From NCBI GenBank assembly GCA_963776735.1, contig CAVZNV010000018.1, positions 124,001 to 188,000 on the forward strand: a stretch of 64,000 nucleotides of DNA, written 5' to 3'. The notes beneath the pieces were generated by a model, which was not told where the DNA came from, did no database searches, and saw only the letters and a program-made list of their open reading frames with translations. Both the position numbers and the translations under genes were made by a program. This document shows positions 30,025-39,739 of the stretch, piece after piece (within the stretch, counting starts at the first letter, position 1; every line of letters starts with the position of its first letter). The DNA comes from PALSA-612 sp963776735. GTDB lineage: Bacteria > Actinomycetota > Thermoleophilia > Gaiellales > Gaiellaceae.

Positions 30025-30686
30025 GTGGACGACCGGCTGTCGCGGCTCGAGCAGCTGAAGGAGGAGGCGTCCGGCTGACGCGCTGCCGCCTCGCCGAGGG
30101 CCGCACGCAGGTCGTCTTCGGCGTCGGCAACCCGGACGCCGACCTCATGTTCGTCGGCGAGGCGCCCGGATTCCACGAGGACAAGCAGGGCTTCCCGTTC
30201 GTCGGCCAGGCCGGCAAGCTGCTCGACAAGCTGCTCGCCGGCATCGGCCTGACCCGCGCCGACGTCTACATCGCGAACGTGCTCAAATGCCGCCCACCCG
30301 GCAACCGCGACCCGATGCCGGACGAGATCGAGCAGTGCGAGGGGTATCTGTTCCGCCAGATCGAGACGATCGAGCCGAAGCTCGTCGCGACGCTCGGCAA
30401 CTTCGCGACCAAGCTGCTGTCGGGCAAGCCGCTCGGGATCACGCGCGTCCACGGGCAGGAGCAGGAGGTGACGCTCGGGGGAAACCGAGTGGTGCTCTAC
30501 CCGCTCTACCATCCGGCCGCCGCGCTCTACACGCCGCGGATGCTCGAGGTGCTGGAGGAGGACTTCCGCCGCATCCCGGCGCTGATCAGCCGGATGCTGC
30601 TGGCCCCGGAGCCGGAGCGCGTGCATCCCGAGCTCGCGCTCGCGGCGCCGGTCTCCGAGCCCGCGGTCCAGCTGGGCTTGTTCTAG
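30025..30686 (+). CDS. Family 4 uracil-DNA glycosylase (one frameshift)
   Basis: Removes uracil from DNA at the start of base excision repair. The core carries FVGEAPGFHEDKQGFPFVGQ (catalytic and uracil-pocket motif of families 4/5), NVLKCRPPGNRDPMPDEIEQ and the second motif YPLYHPAAALY. These proteins hold a 4Fe-4S cluster; the two downstream cysteines are KC in KCRPPG and QC in EQCEG. The first pair is broken: one missing base near 30077 inside what should read GCTRC removes one cysteine and causes the shift. The GTG at 30025 is preceded 7 bases upstream by TAAACT. About 220 residues. Confidence 0.87.
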
Positions 30687-30694
30687 ACGTCTGC

Positions 30695-31123
30695 GTGGAC
30701 GTCGTCACGTCGTCCTCCGTCGAGACGGAGGCCGTTGCCGCTCGGCTCGCGGCCCGGCTCGTTCCCGGCGACGTCGTTTACGTCTCCGGCGAGCTCGGCT
30801 CGGGCAAGACGACGTTCGTGCGTGGAGCCTGTCGCGCCCTCGGCGTCACGGTGCCCGTGACGAGCCCGACGTACACGATCGGGCACCGCTACGACGGCGT
30901 CTCGCATCTCGACCTGTACCGGTTCGACCGGCTCACGGACGCCGACTGGGGCGCGCTGGAGCCGTATTTCGAGGATGCGATCGTGTTCGTGGAATGGCCC
31001 GAGCGGGCGGCGGGGAGACTGCCGCCGGCTCGCGTCACCGTCCGGCTCGGCCACGTCGACGACGAACGGCGGTCGCTCGAGCTTTCGAGCGGCGAGCCCG
31101 AGCTGCTGGCCGGGCTAATCTGA
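30695..31123 (+). CDS. tsaE: TsaE, tRNA t6A synthesis ATPase
   Basis: A 142-residue P-loop protein that binds the TsaB-TsaD complex and drives N6-threonylcarbamoylation of A37 in ANN-decoding tRNAs. Visible: SGELGSGKTTFVRGACRALG (Walker A), TSPTYTIGHRYDG (switch with the conserved SPT-Y), LDLYRFDR and IVFVEWPER (WPE motif). The family norm is 140-160 residues. GTG 30695 follows the previous stop by 8 bases. The frame is intact. It starts the tsaE-tsaB-rimI-tsaD run. Confidence 0.9.
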   Translation: MDVVTSSSVETEAVAARLAARLVPGDVVYVSGELGSGKTTFVRGACRALGVTVPVTSPTYTIGHRYDGVSHLDLYRFDRLTDADWGALEPYFEDAIVFVEWPERAAGRLPPARVTVRLGHVDDERRSLELSSGEPELLAGLI

Positions 31124-31128
31124 AGCGC

Positions 31129-31734
31129 ATGAGCCGGGGCCTCGTCCTCGCCTTCGACACCGCGACGGCCGTCGCCACCTGCGCGCTCCTCCGGGACGGA
31201 GAGGTGCTCGGCGAGCGGACGACACACGCGGCCGCCGTGCTCGCCGGGGCGGACGAGCTGTTGCGCGCAGCCGGGCTCGAGCCGGCCGACCTCGACGGGC
31301 TCGTCGCCGGTACGGGGCCGGGGAGCTTCACCGGGATCCGGATCGGTCTTTCAGCCGCGCGCGGGCTCGCGCTCGCGTCCGCGTCCCGGTGGCAGGGGTC
31401 TCGACGCTCGACGCGCTTGCTGCAGGACGTCCCGAGGCGCTTCCGGTGATCGACGCCCGGCGGCGCGAGGTCTTCACGATCCGGGGGGGCGAGCCGATCG
31501 CCTGCCGGCCGGACGAGCTGGCGCTCGAGCCGGGCGCCGTGCTCGTCGGCGACGGTGCGGTCCGCTACCGCGCGGTGCTGGAAGCCGCCGGCGCCGACAT
31601 TCCTCCCGACGGCGACCCCGTCCACGTTCCCCGCGCGAGCCTGCACGCGCGGCTCGCCACCGATTTCGGCGACGCTGACCTCGTCGAGCCGATCTACGTT
31701 CGCCTGCCGGATGCCGAGCGAGGGGCGCGCGTGA
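31129..31734 (+). CDS. tsaB: TsaB, t6A synthesis scaffold protein (frameshifted)
   Basis: An ASKHA-fold partner of TsaD. Opens LVLAFDTATAVATCALLRDG, then ADELLRAAGLEPADLDGLVA and GTGPGSFTGIRIGLSAARGL, the TsaB signature. After a shift near 31385 it continues GVSTLDALAAGRPEALPVID, RREVFTIRGG and DADLVEPIYVRLPDAER. A second shift near the end brings in the TGA that overlaps the rimI start (GTGA). About 201 residues. TAATCT lies 7 bases before the ATG. Confidence 0.9.
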
Positions 31735-32190
31735 GCACGACCAGCGGGTTGGACATCCAGCCGCTCCAGCTCGACGACGTGACCGCGATCGAGGCGATCG
31801 AGCAGCGCTCGATGCCGGCGCCGTGGTCGCGGATGATGTTCGTCAGCGAGATCGTCAAGACGACGTCGATCTGCCTCGGCGCCTTCATCGACGACGCGCT
31901 CGTCGCCTACGTGATCGTGTCCCGCTACGTCGACGCCTGGCACGTGATGAACCTCGTCGTCGTGCCGGAGTACCGGCGGCAAGGGATCGCGACCCGGCTG
32001 CTCGCGACGCTGTTCGAAGGACCCCCGACGACGACCGGCGCGGGTTCACGCTCGAGGTGCGCGTCTCGAACGACGCCGCGATCGAGCTGTACGAAAGCCT
32101 CGGGTTCCGTGGCCAGGGCATCCGCCGCGGCTACTACACGGACAACCGCGAGGACGCGCTGATCATGTGGCGCGAACGCTCGAACGGTGA
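31731..32190 (+). CDS. rimI: RimI-like ribosomal-protein alanine N-acetyltransferase (frameshifted)
   Basis: A GNAT acetyltransferase of about 152 residues. LQPLQLDDVTAIEAIEQR and SMPAPWSRMMFVSEI are typical RimI starts, VMNLVVVPEYRRQGIATRLL is the acetyl-CoA-binding motif A, and after a shift near 32030 RVSNDAAIELYESLGFRGQG, then RRGYYTDNREDALIMW match RimI ends. RimI acetylates the N-terminus of S18 in E. coli; the actinobacterial enzymes are broader. It sits between tsaB and tsaD, the usual location, and its stop overlaps the tsaD GTG. Confidence 0.85.
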
Positions 32191-33145
32191 TCCTCGGCCT
32201 CGAGACGTCGTGCGACGAGACGGCGGCGGCTCTCGTCACGCGCGAGGGCGAGATTCGCGCCAACGTCGTCGCGTCCCAGGCGGCGCTCCACGCGCGGTTC
32301 GGCGGCGTCGTGCCGGAGATCGCGGCGCGGCGCCATCTCGAGCTGGTCACGCCCGTGATCCGGGAGGCACTTGGCGAGGCGCGCGCGGCCTGGACGACGT
32401 CGAGCTCGTCGCGGTCACCGCGGGCCCGGCCTGATCGGCGCGCTGCTCGTCGGCGTCTCGGCTGCGAAAGCGCTGGCCTGGGGTAGGGGGCTGCCGCTGG
32501 CGCCGGTCGACCACCTGCACGGGCACGTCGCCTCGCTCTACCTCCGCGCCGGGCCCGCTCGAGCCGCCGTTCCTCTGCCTGCTCGCGACCGGTGGACACA
32601 CGCTGCTGCTCGACGTGCGCGACCGCGGCGGATACCGGTGGTCGGGACGACGATCGACGACGCCGCCGGCGAGGCGTTCGACAAGGGCGCGCGCCTGCTC
32701 GGCCTCGGCTACCCGGGCGGCGCCGCGCTCGACCGGCTCGCGTCGGACGGCGACCCGGAGGCGTTCGACTTTCCCGTCGCACGGCTCGGCGGGCTCGACT
32801 TCTCGTTCTCGGGCGTGAAGACGGCGCTCCTCTACGCCGTGCGCGACCTGCCGGCCGGCGTGTTCGACCGGCGCCGCGCCGATCTCGCGGCGAGCTACCA
32901 GCGGGCGATCGTCCGTGCCCTCGTCGACCGTACGCTCGCCGCGGCAGAGGAGCTCGGGCATGAGCGGATGGCGGTCGTCGGCGGAGTCGCGGCGAACTCG
33001 GAGCTCCGGGCCGCGCTCCCGGATGCTGTGCTCGCGCCGCTCGCGTTGTGCACGGACAACGCGGCGATGATCGCCTCCGCCGCGCGTTACGTCACCAGCT
33101 CGATTCCCCGCGTATCTCGGTCTCGACGCCCATGCCGCCGCGTAG
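32187..33145 (+). CDS. tsaD: TsaD, tRNA threonylcarbamoyladenosine transferase (frameshifted)
   Basis: The catalytic subunit of t6A synthesis. GTG 32187 opens ILGLETSCDETAAALVTREG, followed by HARFGGVVPEIAARRHLELV with the metal-binding H-x3-H region, GLIGALLVGVSAAKALAWGR, PVDHLHGHVASLYL, LLATGGHTLLLDV (after correction), TIDDAAGEAFDKGARLLGLG, YPGGAALDRLA and VVGGVAANSELR. About 320 residues. Shifts near 32390, 32425, 32560 and 33105. The real end is LDAHAAA with TAG 33143-33145, overlapping the next start. Confidence 0.9.
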
Positions 33146-35615
33146 GCTCGCCTTCGCCGTCGTCCTGCTGGCCGGCGCGGTCGTCGCAGCCGCGGTCGTC
33201 GTCTCGGGTGGCCGCGCCTCGAAGCCGCGGGCGCCGAACGGCCCCGCCGAGAGCTGGCGTGGCCTCGTCGGCGGCCGGCGGACTCCAGTCGCCCTCGGCC
33301 AGCGCATGATCGTCGTCATGCGTGCGCCGTCGCTGGCGCAGCGCGTCCAACAGGCGGGCGGAGTCGCGAGCGACGAGCAGGAGCGGCGTGGACGGCGCAG
33401 GCGCTCTCCTCGCAGCAGGACGTCCTGCTCCAGCTCGACACGAAGGGGATCTTCATCAAGCCCGAGCTCCGCTTCACGCGGGTGCTGAACGGCTTCTCGG
33501 CTGCGCTCGACCCGAGCACGGTGGCCGTGCTCGAGCGGATGCCGCAGATCGCCGGGGTCTACCGCGTCCGCGCCGCCTATCCGGCAAGCGTCACGACGAC
33601 GCCGCTGGCGGCTGCAGTGGGTGCCGGCTCGGCTCGATCCGCTCCTCGCTCGTCGGCCTGGACGGGAGCGGCGTGCTCGTGGCGCTCCTCGACACCGGCG
33701 TCGATCTCGATACGCCCTACCTGCACGCGCACGTCCTGACCGGGATGGACGTGGCCGGGAAGCGATCGACGGCCGTCCGCAGGCGGCCCGGCCGGCGCCG
33801 TCGAGCGCCACGGGACCGAGATGGCCGGGATCGTCATCGGCTCGGGACGCGACGGCCTCTCGGGCGTCGCACCCGGCGCGACGGTGCTCCCGATCCGGGT
33901 CGGGGGCTGGCAGCGGGACACGTCGGGCCGCTTCGCGGTGTTCGCCCGCACCGACCAGATCCTCGCCGGGCTCGAGCGGGCGGTCGATCCCGACGGCAAC
34001 GGTGACGCCCACGACGCTGCCCGGATCGCGCTGATCCCGCTCGCGGAGCCGTTTGGCGCCTTCGAGGACGCGCCGCTCGCGCGTGCCGCCGCCGGGGCCG
34101 CGGCCCTCGGCACGCTCGTCGTCGCACCGGCCGGCAACGACGGGCAGGCGGGGCCTGATTTCGGGAGCCTCTCCGGACCGGGTGGCGCGCCGGCGGCGCT
34201 GACCGTGGCGCGGCCGATCTGCGGACGCGCACCCAGATGCCGGCTGGTCGTCCGCGACGGTCTGAACGTGCTGCTGAACCGAGACGTGCCCGTGCTCGGC
34301 GCCGTCGGGCCGGCGTCGTCGACGTCGTTGCCCGGTCGTGCTCGTCGCGGCGTCTGTTCACCCGGAGGGCTCAGCAGGGTGGCAGACCGGGCGGCGCTGG
34401 TCGCTGCGGGAGGCGACCCGAACCGACGCGGATGCGGCTGCATCGGCAGGAGCCTCCATCGTCCTGCTCGCCGGCGACGGACTTCCGGCCGGGGCGCTCG
34501 GCCGCGGGCAGGCGCTCGGCGTCCCGGTGCTCGGGGTGCCGCCGTCGCTGCTCAGGGCCGCGCAGAAGAGCAAGAGCCTGGTCGTCTCGGTCGGCCCGGC
34601 CATTCGTCGGCGGAGCAGCGTCCCGCGCACATCGCCCGGTTCTCGTCCTGGGGGCTGGGCTACGGCGGCGATCCGAAGCCGGAGGTCGCCGGGCCGGGCG
34701 TCGGGGTCGTCACCGTCGACCCGGGCACGGCGCACGACGGCTCGTCCCGCTTCGTGCTCGTCGACGGCGCCAGCGCCGCGGCGGCCGCGGTCGCCGGCGA
34801 GGCGGCGATCGTCGCGCAGGCGCGGCCGGGCCTGACGGCCGATGAGCTCCGCAGCGCACTCGTCGGCACGGCCGACCGGCTTCCCGACGCGTCCCAGGCG
34901 GCGCAGGGGAACGGCCTCCTCGAGCATCGGCGCTGCCGCCGACGCCGAGGTGGTCGCCGAGCCGCGGGCCTCGCGTTCGGTCGCGCGCGCGGCCCCGGAT
35001 GGTCGGCGACCCTGGCGGTCGCGCTCAGAACATCTCGACCCGCTGGCTGCGCGTGTTCGTTGCCGTCCCGCCGCACGACCGGCGCGTCGCCGTCGACGTC
35101 GACCCGAAGGTAATGACGCTCGCGCCGGGCGAGACCGCCGACGTCGCGGTCACCGTGCAGCTGCGCAGGCGGACGAACGCAAGCGTCCTCTCCGGATCGC
35201 TCACGGTCGCGCCGCTGACCGGCACGCGCGTCCGCATCCCCTGGGCGGTCGTGACGCGCCCGGTTGCCGGCAGCCTGATCGGCTCGGCGCAGCTCTCCGC
35301 ACGCGCCTTCAAGCCGTCCGACGTCGCCCCGGCGATCCTGCTCGTCGAGCTCGGCCAGATACAGACGGGCGAGGCAGGGCTCTCGATCGAGCCGGTGCTA
35401 CGGCTCGACATCCGGCTCCGTAACGCGCACGGAAAGGATCTCGGCCTGCTCTCGAGGGTCCGCGACGTGCTACCGGCCGCTACACGTTCGGCCTCACGGG
35501 CCGCGGCCCGAACGGAGGAGTGCTGCCCGCCGGGCGCTACTCGCTCGGGCTGCTCGCCTTCCCGGCGGTCGGCGGTCCGCCGGTGACGAGATCAGTGGAT
35601 TTCACGATCCGGTAG
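33132..35615 (+). CDS. Subtilisin-like S8 serine protease, secreted (frameshifted)
   Basis: About 825 residues. Signal/anchor (LAFAVVLLAGAVVAAAVVV), an I9-like propeptide region (MIVVMRAPSLAQRVQQAG, TRVLNGFSAALDPSTVAVLE), then the catalytic Asp in VLVALLDTGVDLDTP, His in ERHGTEMAGIVIGSG and Ser in VLVDGASAAAAAVAGEAAIV. The Ser motif GASAAAAA departs from the usual GTSMAAP but keeps the Ser. An inserted PA-like region and a C-terminal beta-sandwich (SVDFTIR end) follow. Shifts near 33400, 33620, 33790, 34340, 34620, 34935, 35030 and 35480. Its start lies inside the tsaD end. Confidence 0.82.
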
Positions 35616-35640
35616 CGGTTTTCTCCTGTCGAATACCGTC

Positions 35641-35658
35641 TATACACCGGCGTATACT
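35641..35658 (+). promoter_or_regulatory. Palindromic promoter element upstream of glutamate dehydrogenase
   Basis: TATACACCGGCGTATA (35641-35656) is a 16-base near-palindrome with one mismatched pair, and its right arm runs into a TATACT -10 hexamer (35653-35658). It is 52 bases upstream of the GTG. An operator overlapping the -10 is likely; the regulator is unknown. Confidence 0.45.
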
Positions 35659-35709
35659 CGCCCCGGCAGCACCGGATCCCAGGTGGATCAGACGACCAAG
35701 GAGAACACG

Positions 35710-36986
35710 GTGGCAACAATCGATTCGACTGCCTCGCACCTTCGCGAGAACCCCTTCGAGATCGCCCGTCAGCAGCTCCGGCTCGTCGGTCAGACGTTCA
35801 ACATCGATCCGAACCTGATCAACGTCCTGCAGGAGTGCAAGAAGGCGGTCGAGGTCGCGATCCCGATCTGCATGGACGACGGCTCGATCAGGACGTTCAC
35901 GGGCTTCCGCGTCCAGCACAACATCGCGCGCGGGCCGTCCAAGGGCGGCATCCGCTACCACCCCGACGTCACGCTCGACGAGGTCAAGGCCCTGGCGATG
36001 TGGATGACGTGGAAGTGCGCGCTCATGGACATGCCCTTCGGCGGCGCGAAGGGCGGTGTCGTCTGCGACCCGAAGGCCATGTCGCGTTCGCGAGCTCGAG
36101 CGCATGACGCGCCGCTACACCTCCGAGATCATCACGATGATCGGTCCCGAGAAGGACATCCCCGCGCCGGACGTCGGCACGAACGCCGCAGAGATGGCGT
36201 GGATCTTCGACACGTACTCGATGAACAAGGGGCACTCGGTGCCGGCGTGGTCACCGGCAAGCCGCTGACCGTCGGCGGTTCGCTCGGGCGGCTCGAGGCG
36301 ACGGCGCGCGGCGGGCTGTACTGCCTGCTCGAGGCGCTGAAGAAGCTCGACGTGAGCGCGGCGGCCAGCGCGTCGCGATCCAGGGCTTCGGCAACGTCGG
36401 CGGCTTCCTGGCGCAGTTCCTGCACGAGGAGGGCGCGAAGGTCGTCGCCGTCTGCGACTCGGGCGGCGGCATCTACAACGCGAAAGGGCTCGACGTCCCG
36501 GCCGCGCTCGCGTTCAAGCAGGAGACGGGCACCCTCGCGCGGCTTCCGCGGCGCCAAGCGCGATCTCGAACGAGGAGCTGATCCTGCTCGACTGCGACGT
36601 GCTCGCACCGTGCGCGCTCGAGCAGGTGATCACCGCCGACAACGCCGCCAAGGTGAAGGCGAAGATCGATCGTCGAGGGCGCCAACGGGCCGACCACTCC
36701 GGCGGCCGACGAGATCCTCGAGGAGATGGGCGTCCTGATCCTCCCGGACGTGCTCGCAAACGCGGGCGGAGTCGTCGTCTCCTACTTCGAGTGGGTGCAG
36801 GGGCTCCAGGAGTACTTCTGGAAGGAGGACGAGGTCAACGCAGAAACTCCGCGAGATCGTCTGCCGTGCCTTCGAGGAGACCTGGGCGCTCCGCGCGTCG
36901 CGCAGACGAGCATGCGCATGGCCGCCTACGGCGCTGCGGTGCAACGCGTCGCCGAGGCCACGACCACGCGTGGCCTCTACCCCTAG
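35710..36986 (+). CDS. gdhA: Glutamate dehydrogenase (Glu/Leu/Phe/Val dehydrogenase family), frameshifted
   Basis: Interconverts glutamate and 2-oxoglutarate with NAD(P). The N-terminal dimerisation domain reads FTGFRVQHNIARGPSKGGIR, YHPDVTLDEVKALAMWMTWK and the catalytic-Lys loop MPFGGAKGGVVCDP; the Rossmann domain reads RVAIQGFGNVGGFLAQFLHE after correction, then CDVLAPCALEQVIT, ILPDVLANAGGVVVSYFEW. About 424 residues as in hexameric GDHs. The GTG 35710 start has AAGGAGA 7 bases upstream; an in-frame GTG at 35683 is the alternative. Shifts near 36085, 36240, 36365, 36540, 36670 and 36840. Confidence 0.88.
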
Positions 36987-37349
36987 TACCACGAAGTCGT
37001 CCTCTACCACGCGCCCGACTGGACCGGGGGACGAGCCCCCGCGCCCTCCCCCCCCCCCCCCCCCCACCCCCCCAACCCGCCCCACCCTCGGAAAGCACAA
37101 GCCGGCCCGCAACCCACCTACCCCACGACTGTCACCTCTGCGAGCGAGCCCGATCGGTACTCGTCGCAGCGAGGGCCGAGCTCGGGTTCGAGTTCGTCGA
37201 GGTCGACATCTCGGGCGACGCCGGAGCTCGAGGCCGCGCATCGCGAGTGGCTGCCCGTGGTCGAGGTCGACGGCGAGCGCGCCTTCGTCTACCCCGTCGA
37301 TCCGATCGGACTCCGAAGGAAGCTGGCTCGAGCGTCCGGAAACGACTGA
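36987..37349 (+). CDS. Glutaredoxin-like protein interrupted by a C-rich insert
   Basis: Right after the gdhA stop the frame reads EVVLYHAPDW; 110 bases later it reads HDCHLCERARSVLVAARAEL and GFEFVEVDISGDA, and after a shift near 37225 ELEAAHREWLPVVEVDGERA, FVYPVDPIGLRRKL. Removing the 110 bases between two CGACTG copies restores YHAPDCHLCERA exactly, the CxxC active site of a small thioredoxin-fold (DUF836-like) protein of about 80 residues. No start codon is visible in frame, perhaps lost to error. It lies between gdhA and the redox regulator rex, a sensible context. Confidence 0.6.
   Translation, partial: YHEVVLYHAPDWTGGRAPAPSPPPPPHPPNPPHPRKAQAGPQPTYPTTVTSASEPDRYSSQRGPSSGSSSSRSTSRATPELEAAHREWLPVVEVDGERAFVYPVDPIGLRRKLARASGND
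37022..37131. other. 110-base C-rich insertion inside the glutaredoxin gene
   Basis: Bounded by a 6-base direct repeat CGACTG (37016-37021 and 37126-37131). It contains a small hairpin (CGGGGG-ACGAG-CCCCCG, 37025-37041), an 18-base run of C (37048-37065), a further 7-base C run, and a C/A-rich remainder. It breaks the CxxC codons of the host gene. It may be a natural insertion with target duplication or an assembly artefact built on poly-G reads. Confidence 0.6.
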
Positions 37350-37474
37350 TCGCTGGAACTTCGCCACAAAGTCCGGGCACGAATCGACGCGACGGTTGGC
37401 TCGGCGGCCGGCGCGTGCGCGGGCTGGCAGACTGGGGGGCAGCTCTGATTACAAACCTCGACACAGGAGCTGGA

Positions 37475-38104
37475 GTGGCGGATCGCTTGACGGTAGGAGT
37501 CGCGGCGCGGCTGAGTCGGTACCTGCAGGTGTTGACCCAGGCGAAGAAGATGGGGAAGGAGCGGATCTCCTCGCAGGAGATCTCGGACTACACGAACATC
37601 AACGCGACGCAGATCCGCCGCGATCTCTCCGGGTTCGGGAAGTTCGGGAAGCGAGGCGTCGGCTACAGCTGTCGAGAGCCTGCTCGGTGAGATCCGGAAG
37701 ATTCTGCGCACGCAGGGACAGCACAACATCGCGCTCGTGGGCGCGGGCCGGCTCGGCCAGGCGATCGGCGAGCTCGCCGATCTTCGCCGAGCACGGCATC
37801 AACATCGCCGCGGTCTTCGACCGCGATCCCGAGATGGTCGGCCGGGCGATCGGGCCGAACGCGGGCGGCGGTGCTCGACGCGAAATCGCTGCCCGACGTC
37901 GTCCAGGACAAGAACATCATCGTCGGCGTGGATCGCCATGCCCGCGACGAGCGCGCAGGGGCGGCCGACGAGCTGGTCGACTCGGGCGTCAGGATCATCT
38001 TCAACTACTCGGAAGCGCTCCTCGACGTGCCGCACGACGTCCAGGTGCACACGTCGAACCCCGCGGTCGAGCTGCTGCACGCGCTCTACTTCCACCTGGC
38101 TTAA
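37475..38104 (+). CDS. rex: Rex, redox-sensing transcriptional repressor (frameshifted)
   Basis: Binds DNA when NAD+/NADH is high and controls fermentation and respiration genes. The winged helix reads ARLSRYLQVLTQAKKMGKER, ISSQEISDYTNINATQIRRD and LSGFGKFGKRGVGY; the Rossmann domain reads NIALVGAGRLGQAIG, INIAAVFDRDPEMVGRAIGP and VDSGVRIIFNYSEALLDVP, ending VELLHALYFHLA. GTG 37475 has AGGAGC 6 bases upstream. About 209 residues. Shifts near 37667, 37785, and 37870. A strong hairpin follows. Confidence 0.9.
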
Positions 38105-38132
38105 CAGCCGAAAGTCTCACGACTTTCGGCTG
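38105..38132 (+). terminator. Hairpin terminator after rex
   Basis: A perfect 12-base-pair stem (CAGCCGAAAGTC with GACTTTCGGCTG) and a TCAC loop starting at the base after the rex stop codon. No T tract follows. Confidence 0.7.
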
Positions 38133-38229
38133 CAAAGAGCGAGACGCCAGGGCCGACGCGAGCCGCGCCCGCCAGGTCGGTCGCGGCTGCGGCTCTCCCC
38201 CCCAACCCCCCCCACTCTCCCGAGTCGTC
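38133..38229. other. Intergenic stretch with a second C run
   Basis: Between the rex terminator and a possible small leftward gene. At about 38194-38213 the plus strand has two C runs (seven and eight long) separated by AA, similar in style to the insert at 37022-37131. No gene is visible. Confidence 0.5.
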
Positions 38230-38463
38230 TCATCGGCCTGGATAGCCCCCGGACACCTCCAGTAGAGCCCCGATATAACTTGGCAGGCAGAGCTCGCAGT
38301 GATCGTGGTCGGATTCGGTGCGAGCTGGTAGGGCTTGCGGAGGAATACGGTGCCCGGAGGCAGCCAGCCTCTGGCCCATGGCCTCCAATCTCCCCGTGCG
38401 GCACACCGCCCAAGCCAGACAGGTCCGAGGGACTGTCCCTCGGACGCGGCCGTCCGTGGACAT
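38230..38463 (-). CDS. Possible small zinc-binding protein (frameshifted)
   Basis: One leftward frame reads ESDHDHCELCLPSY with a His-Cys cluster (HDHCELC); the adjoining frame supplies LPPGTVFLRKPYQLAPNP just before it and YWRCPG just after. Small actinobacterial proteins with a PNPDHDHCEFC-like centre are familiar to me as uncharacterised zinc-finger-like products, so a real gene broken by two shifts is plausible. The annotated start is uncertain because the 38423-38445 repeat lies within it. Confidence 0.3.
   Translation of the reverse strand: MSTDGRVRGTVPRTCLAWAVCRTGRLEAMGQRLAASGHRIPPQALPARTESDHDHCELCLPSYIGALLEVSGGYPGR
38423..38445. repeat. Palindromic repeat, copy 1
   Basis: Arms GTCCGAGGGA and TCCCTCGGAC around a CTG loop. 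The same 23 bases recur at 50253-50275 inside the hairpin after the pyrophosphatase gene. Here the flanks do not extend the stem. It lies 35 bases before the glycosyltransferase start. Confidence 0.65.
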
Positions 38464-38479
38464 GACCTAGGCTCGCGGC

Positions 38480-39722
38480 GTGCGCATCCTGCTCTGGCAC
38501 GGGTATCTGCTCGAGGGGACCGGGTCGAACGTCTACACGCGCGAGGTGGCGCGCGCATGGGGGCGGGCCGGGCATGACGTCGTCGTCTTCTGCCAGGAGC
38601 GGAACCCCTCGCGGTTCGACCTCGGGGGCGCGGAGGTCGTCCGGCCGGAGCTGCCGGACGGGCTCCTGCCGGTGTTCGTGCTCGATCGTTACGAAGGGCT
38701 CGAAGCGCGGGAGTGCGGAATCTGACCACGATCCAGCTGGCGCGGTACGTCGACGCGAACGCCCGCGCCGTCGAGAGCCGGCTCCCGCCGACCTCGTCTT
38801 CGCGAACCACGTCCTTCCGGGCGGAGCGGTCGCGGCCGCGACCGGTGCGCGCTACGCGGTGAAGGCGCACGGTCCGAGCTCGAGTACTCGATCCGCGGCG
38901 ACGAGGAGCTCGTGGCCGAGGCGCGGAGGCCCTGGCCCGGGCCGGCGCCGTGTTCGTCGGCTCCGGACACATTCGCAGCGTGCTCGAGGAGGTCGTCGGG
39001 CACGTCGAGGGCGTCCACGAGGTGCCACCGGGGGTCGACGTGGACGGTTCGGGCCCGAGAGCCGGGCCGAGGCGCTCGCCGACCTGCTCGCCGAGGGCCG
39101 GGGCGACCCACCCAACCCGGGAAACCGCGAGGAGCGGCTGCCGGACGAGGGCAATGCGGGCCGCTTCGAGCGCTTCTTCGCGCCAACGACCTGCCCACGG
39201 TCCTGTACTTCGGGAAGCTGCTCTACAACAAGGGCGTCCACCTCCTCGTCGAGGCGCTTCACGGCCTGGCCGCCAGGGCGGTCGTCGTCGGCTTCGGCGA
39301 CTACCGGGAGCGGCTTGAAGGGCTGGCGCCGCGGCACACGCTCTTCCCGGGCCCGCTCGAGCACGTCACCTCGTCCACCTGCTGCCGCTCGCGGACGTGG
39401 TCGTCGTGCCGTCGATCTTCCCGGAGGCGTTCGGGATGGTCGCCGCCGAGGCCGCGGCAGCCGGAGTGCCTCCGCTCGTCGCCCGGCACTCGGGGCTCGC
39501 CGAGATCGCGGCGGGCCTCGAGGAGGTGTACCCGTGCGGTTCCGCCCACTGACCTCGTTCACGAGCGGCGACTCGATCGAGCTCGCCGAGAAGCTCCACG
39601 ACCTGTTGCAGCTGACTCCCGAGGAGCGGCGCACCTCGGGGGCGCCGCCCGCAAGCTGGCCGAGGAGCGCTGGAGCTGGCAGAGCAGCGCCCGGCCGCTC
39701 TGCTCGACCCGTTTCGGCCTGA
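38480..39722 (+). CDS. Glycosyltransferase family 4 (GT-B, frameshifted)
   Basis: Opens MRILLWHGYLLEGTGSNVYT, REVARAWGRAGHDVVVFCQE, the N-terminal acceptor domain of GT4 enzymes. After shifts: LVFANHVLPGGAVAAATGAR, YAVKAHGSELEYSIRGDEEL (corrected), VPPGVDVDRFGPES, then the donor domain TVLYFGKLLYNKGVHLLVEA, LLPLADVVVVPSIFPEAFGM and VAAEAAAAGVPPLVARHSGL with the EAFGMVAAEA nucleotide-sugar motif. About 410 residues. Sugar and acceptor unknown. TAGGCT lies 6 bases before GTG 38480. Shifts near 38720, 38790, 38880, 39045, 39180, 39365 and 39535. Confidence 0.82.
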
Positions 39723-39739
39723 GTGTAGCCTTTACTTCA

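Noticed and set aside
37048..37073. CRISPR or tandem repeat array
   Set aside because: Only homopolymer C; no repeat-spacer structure anywhere in the window.
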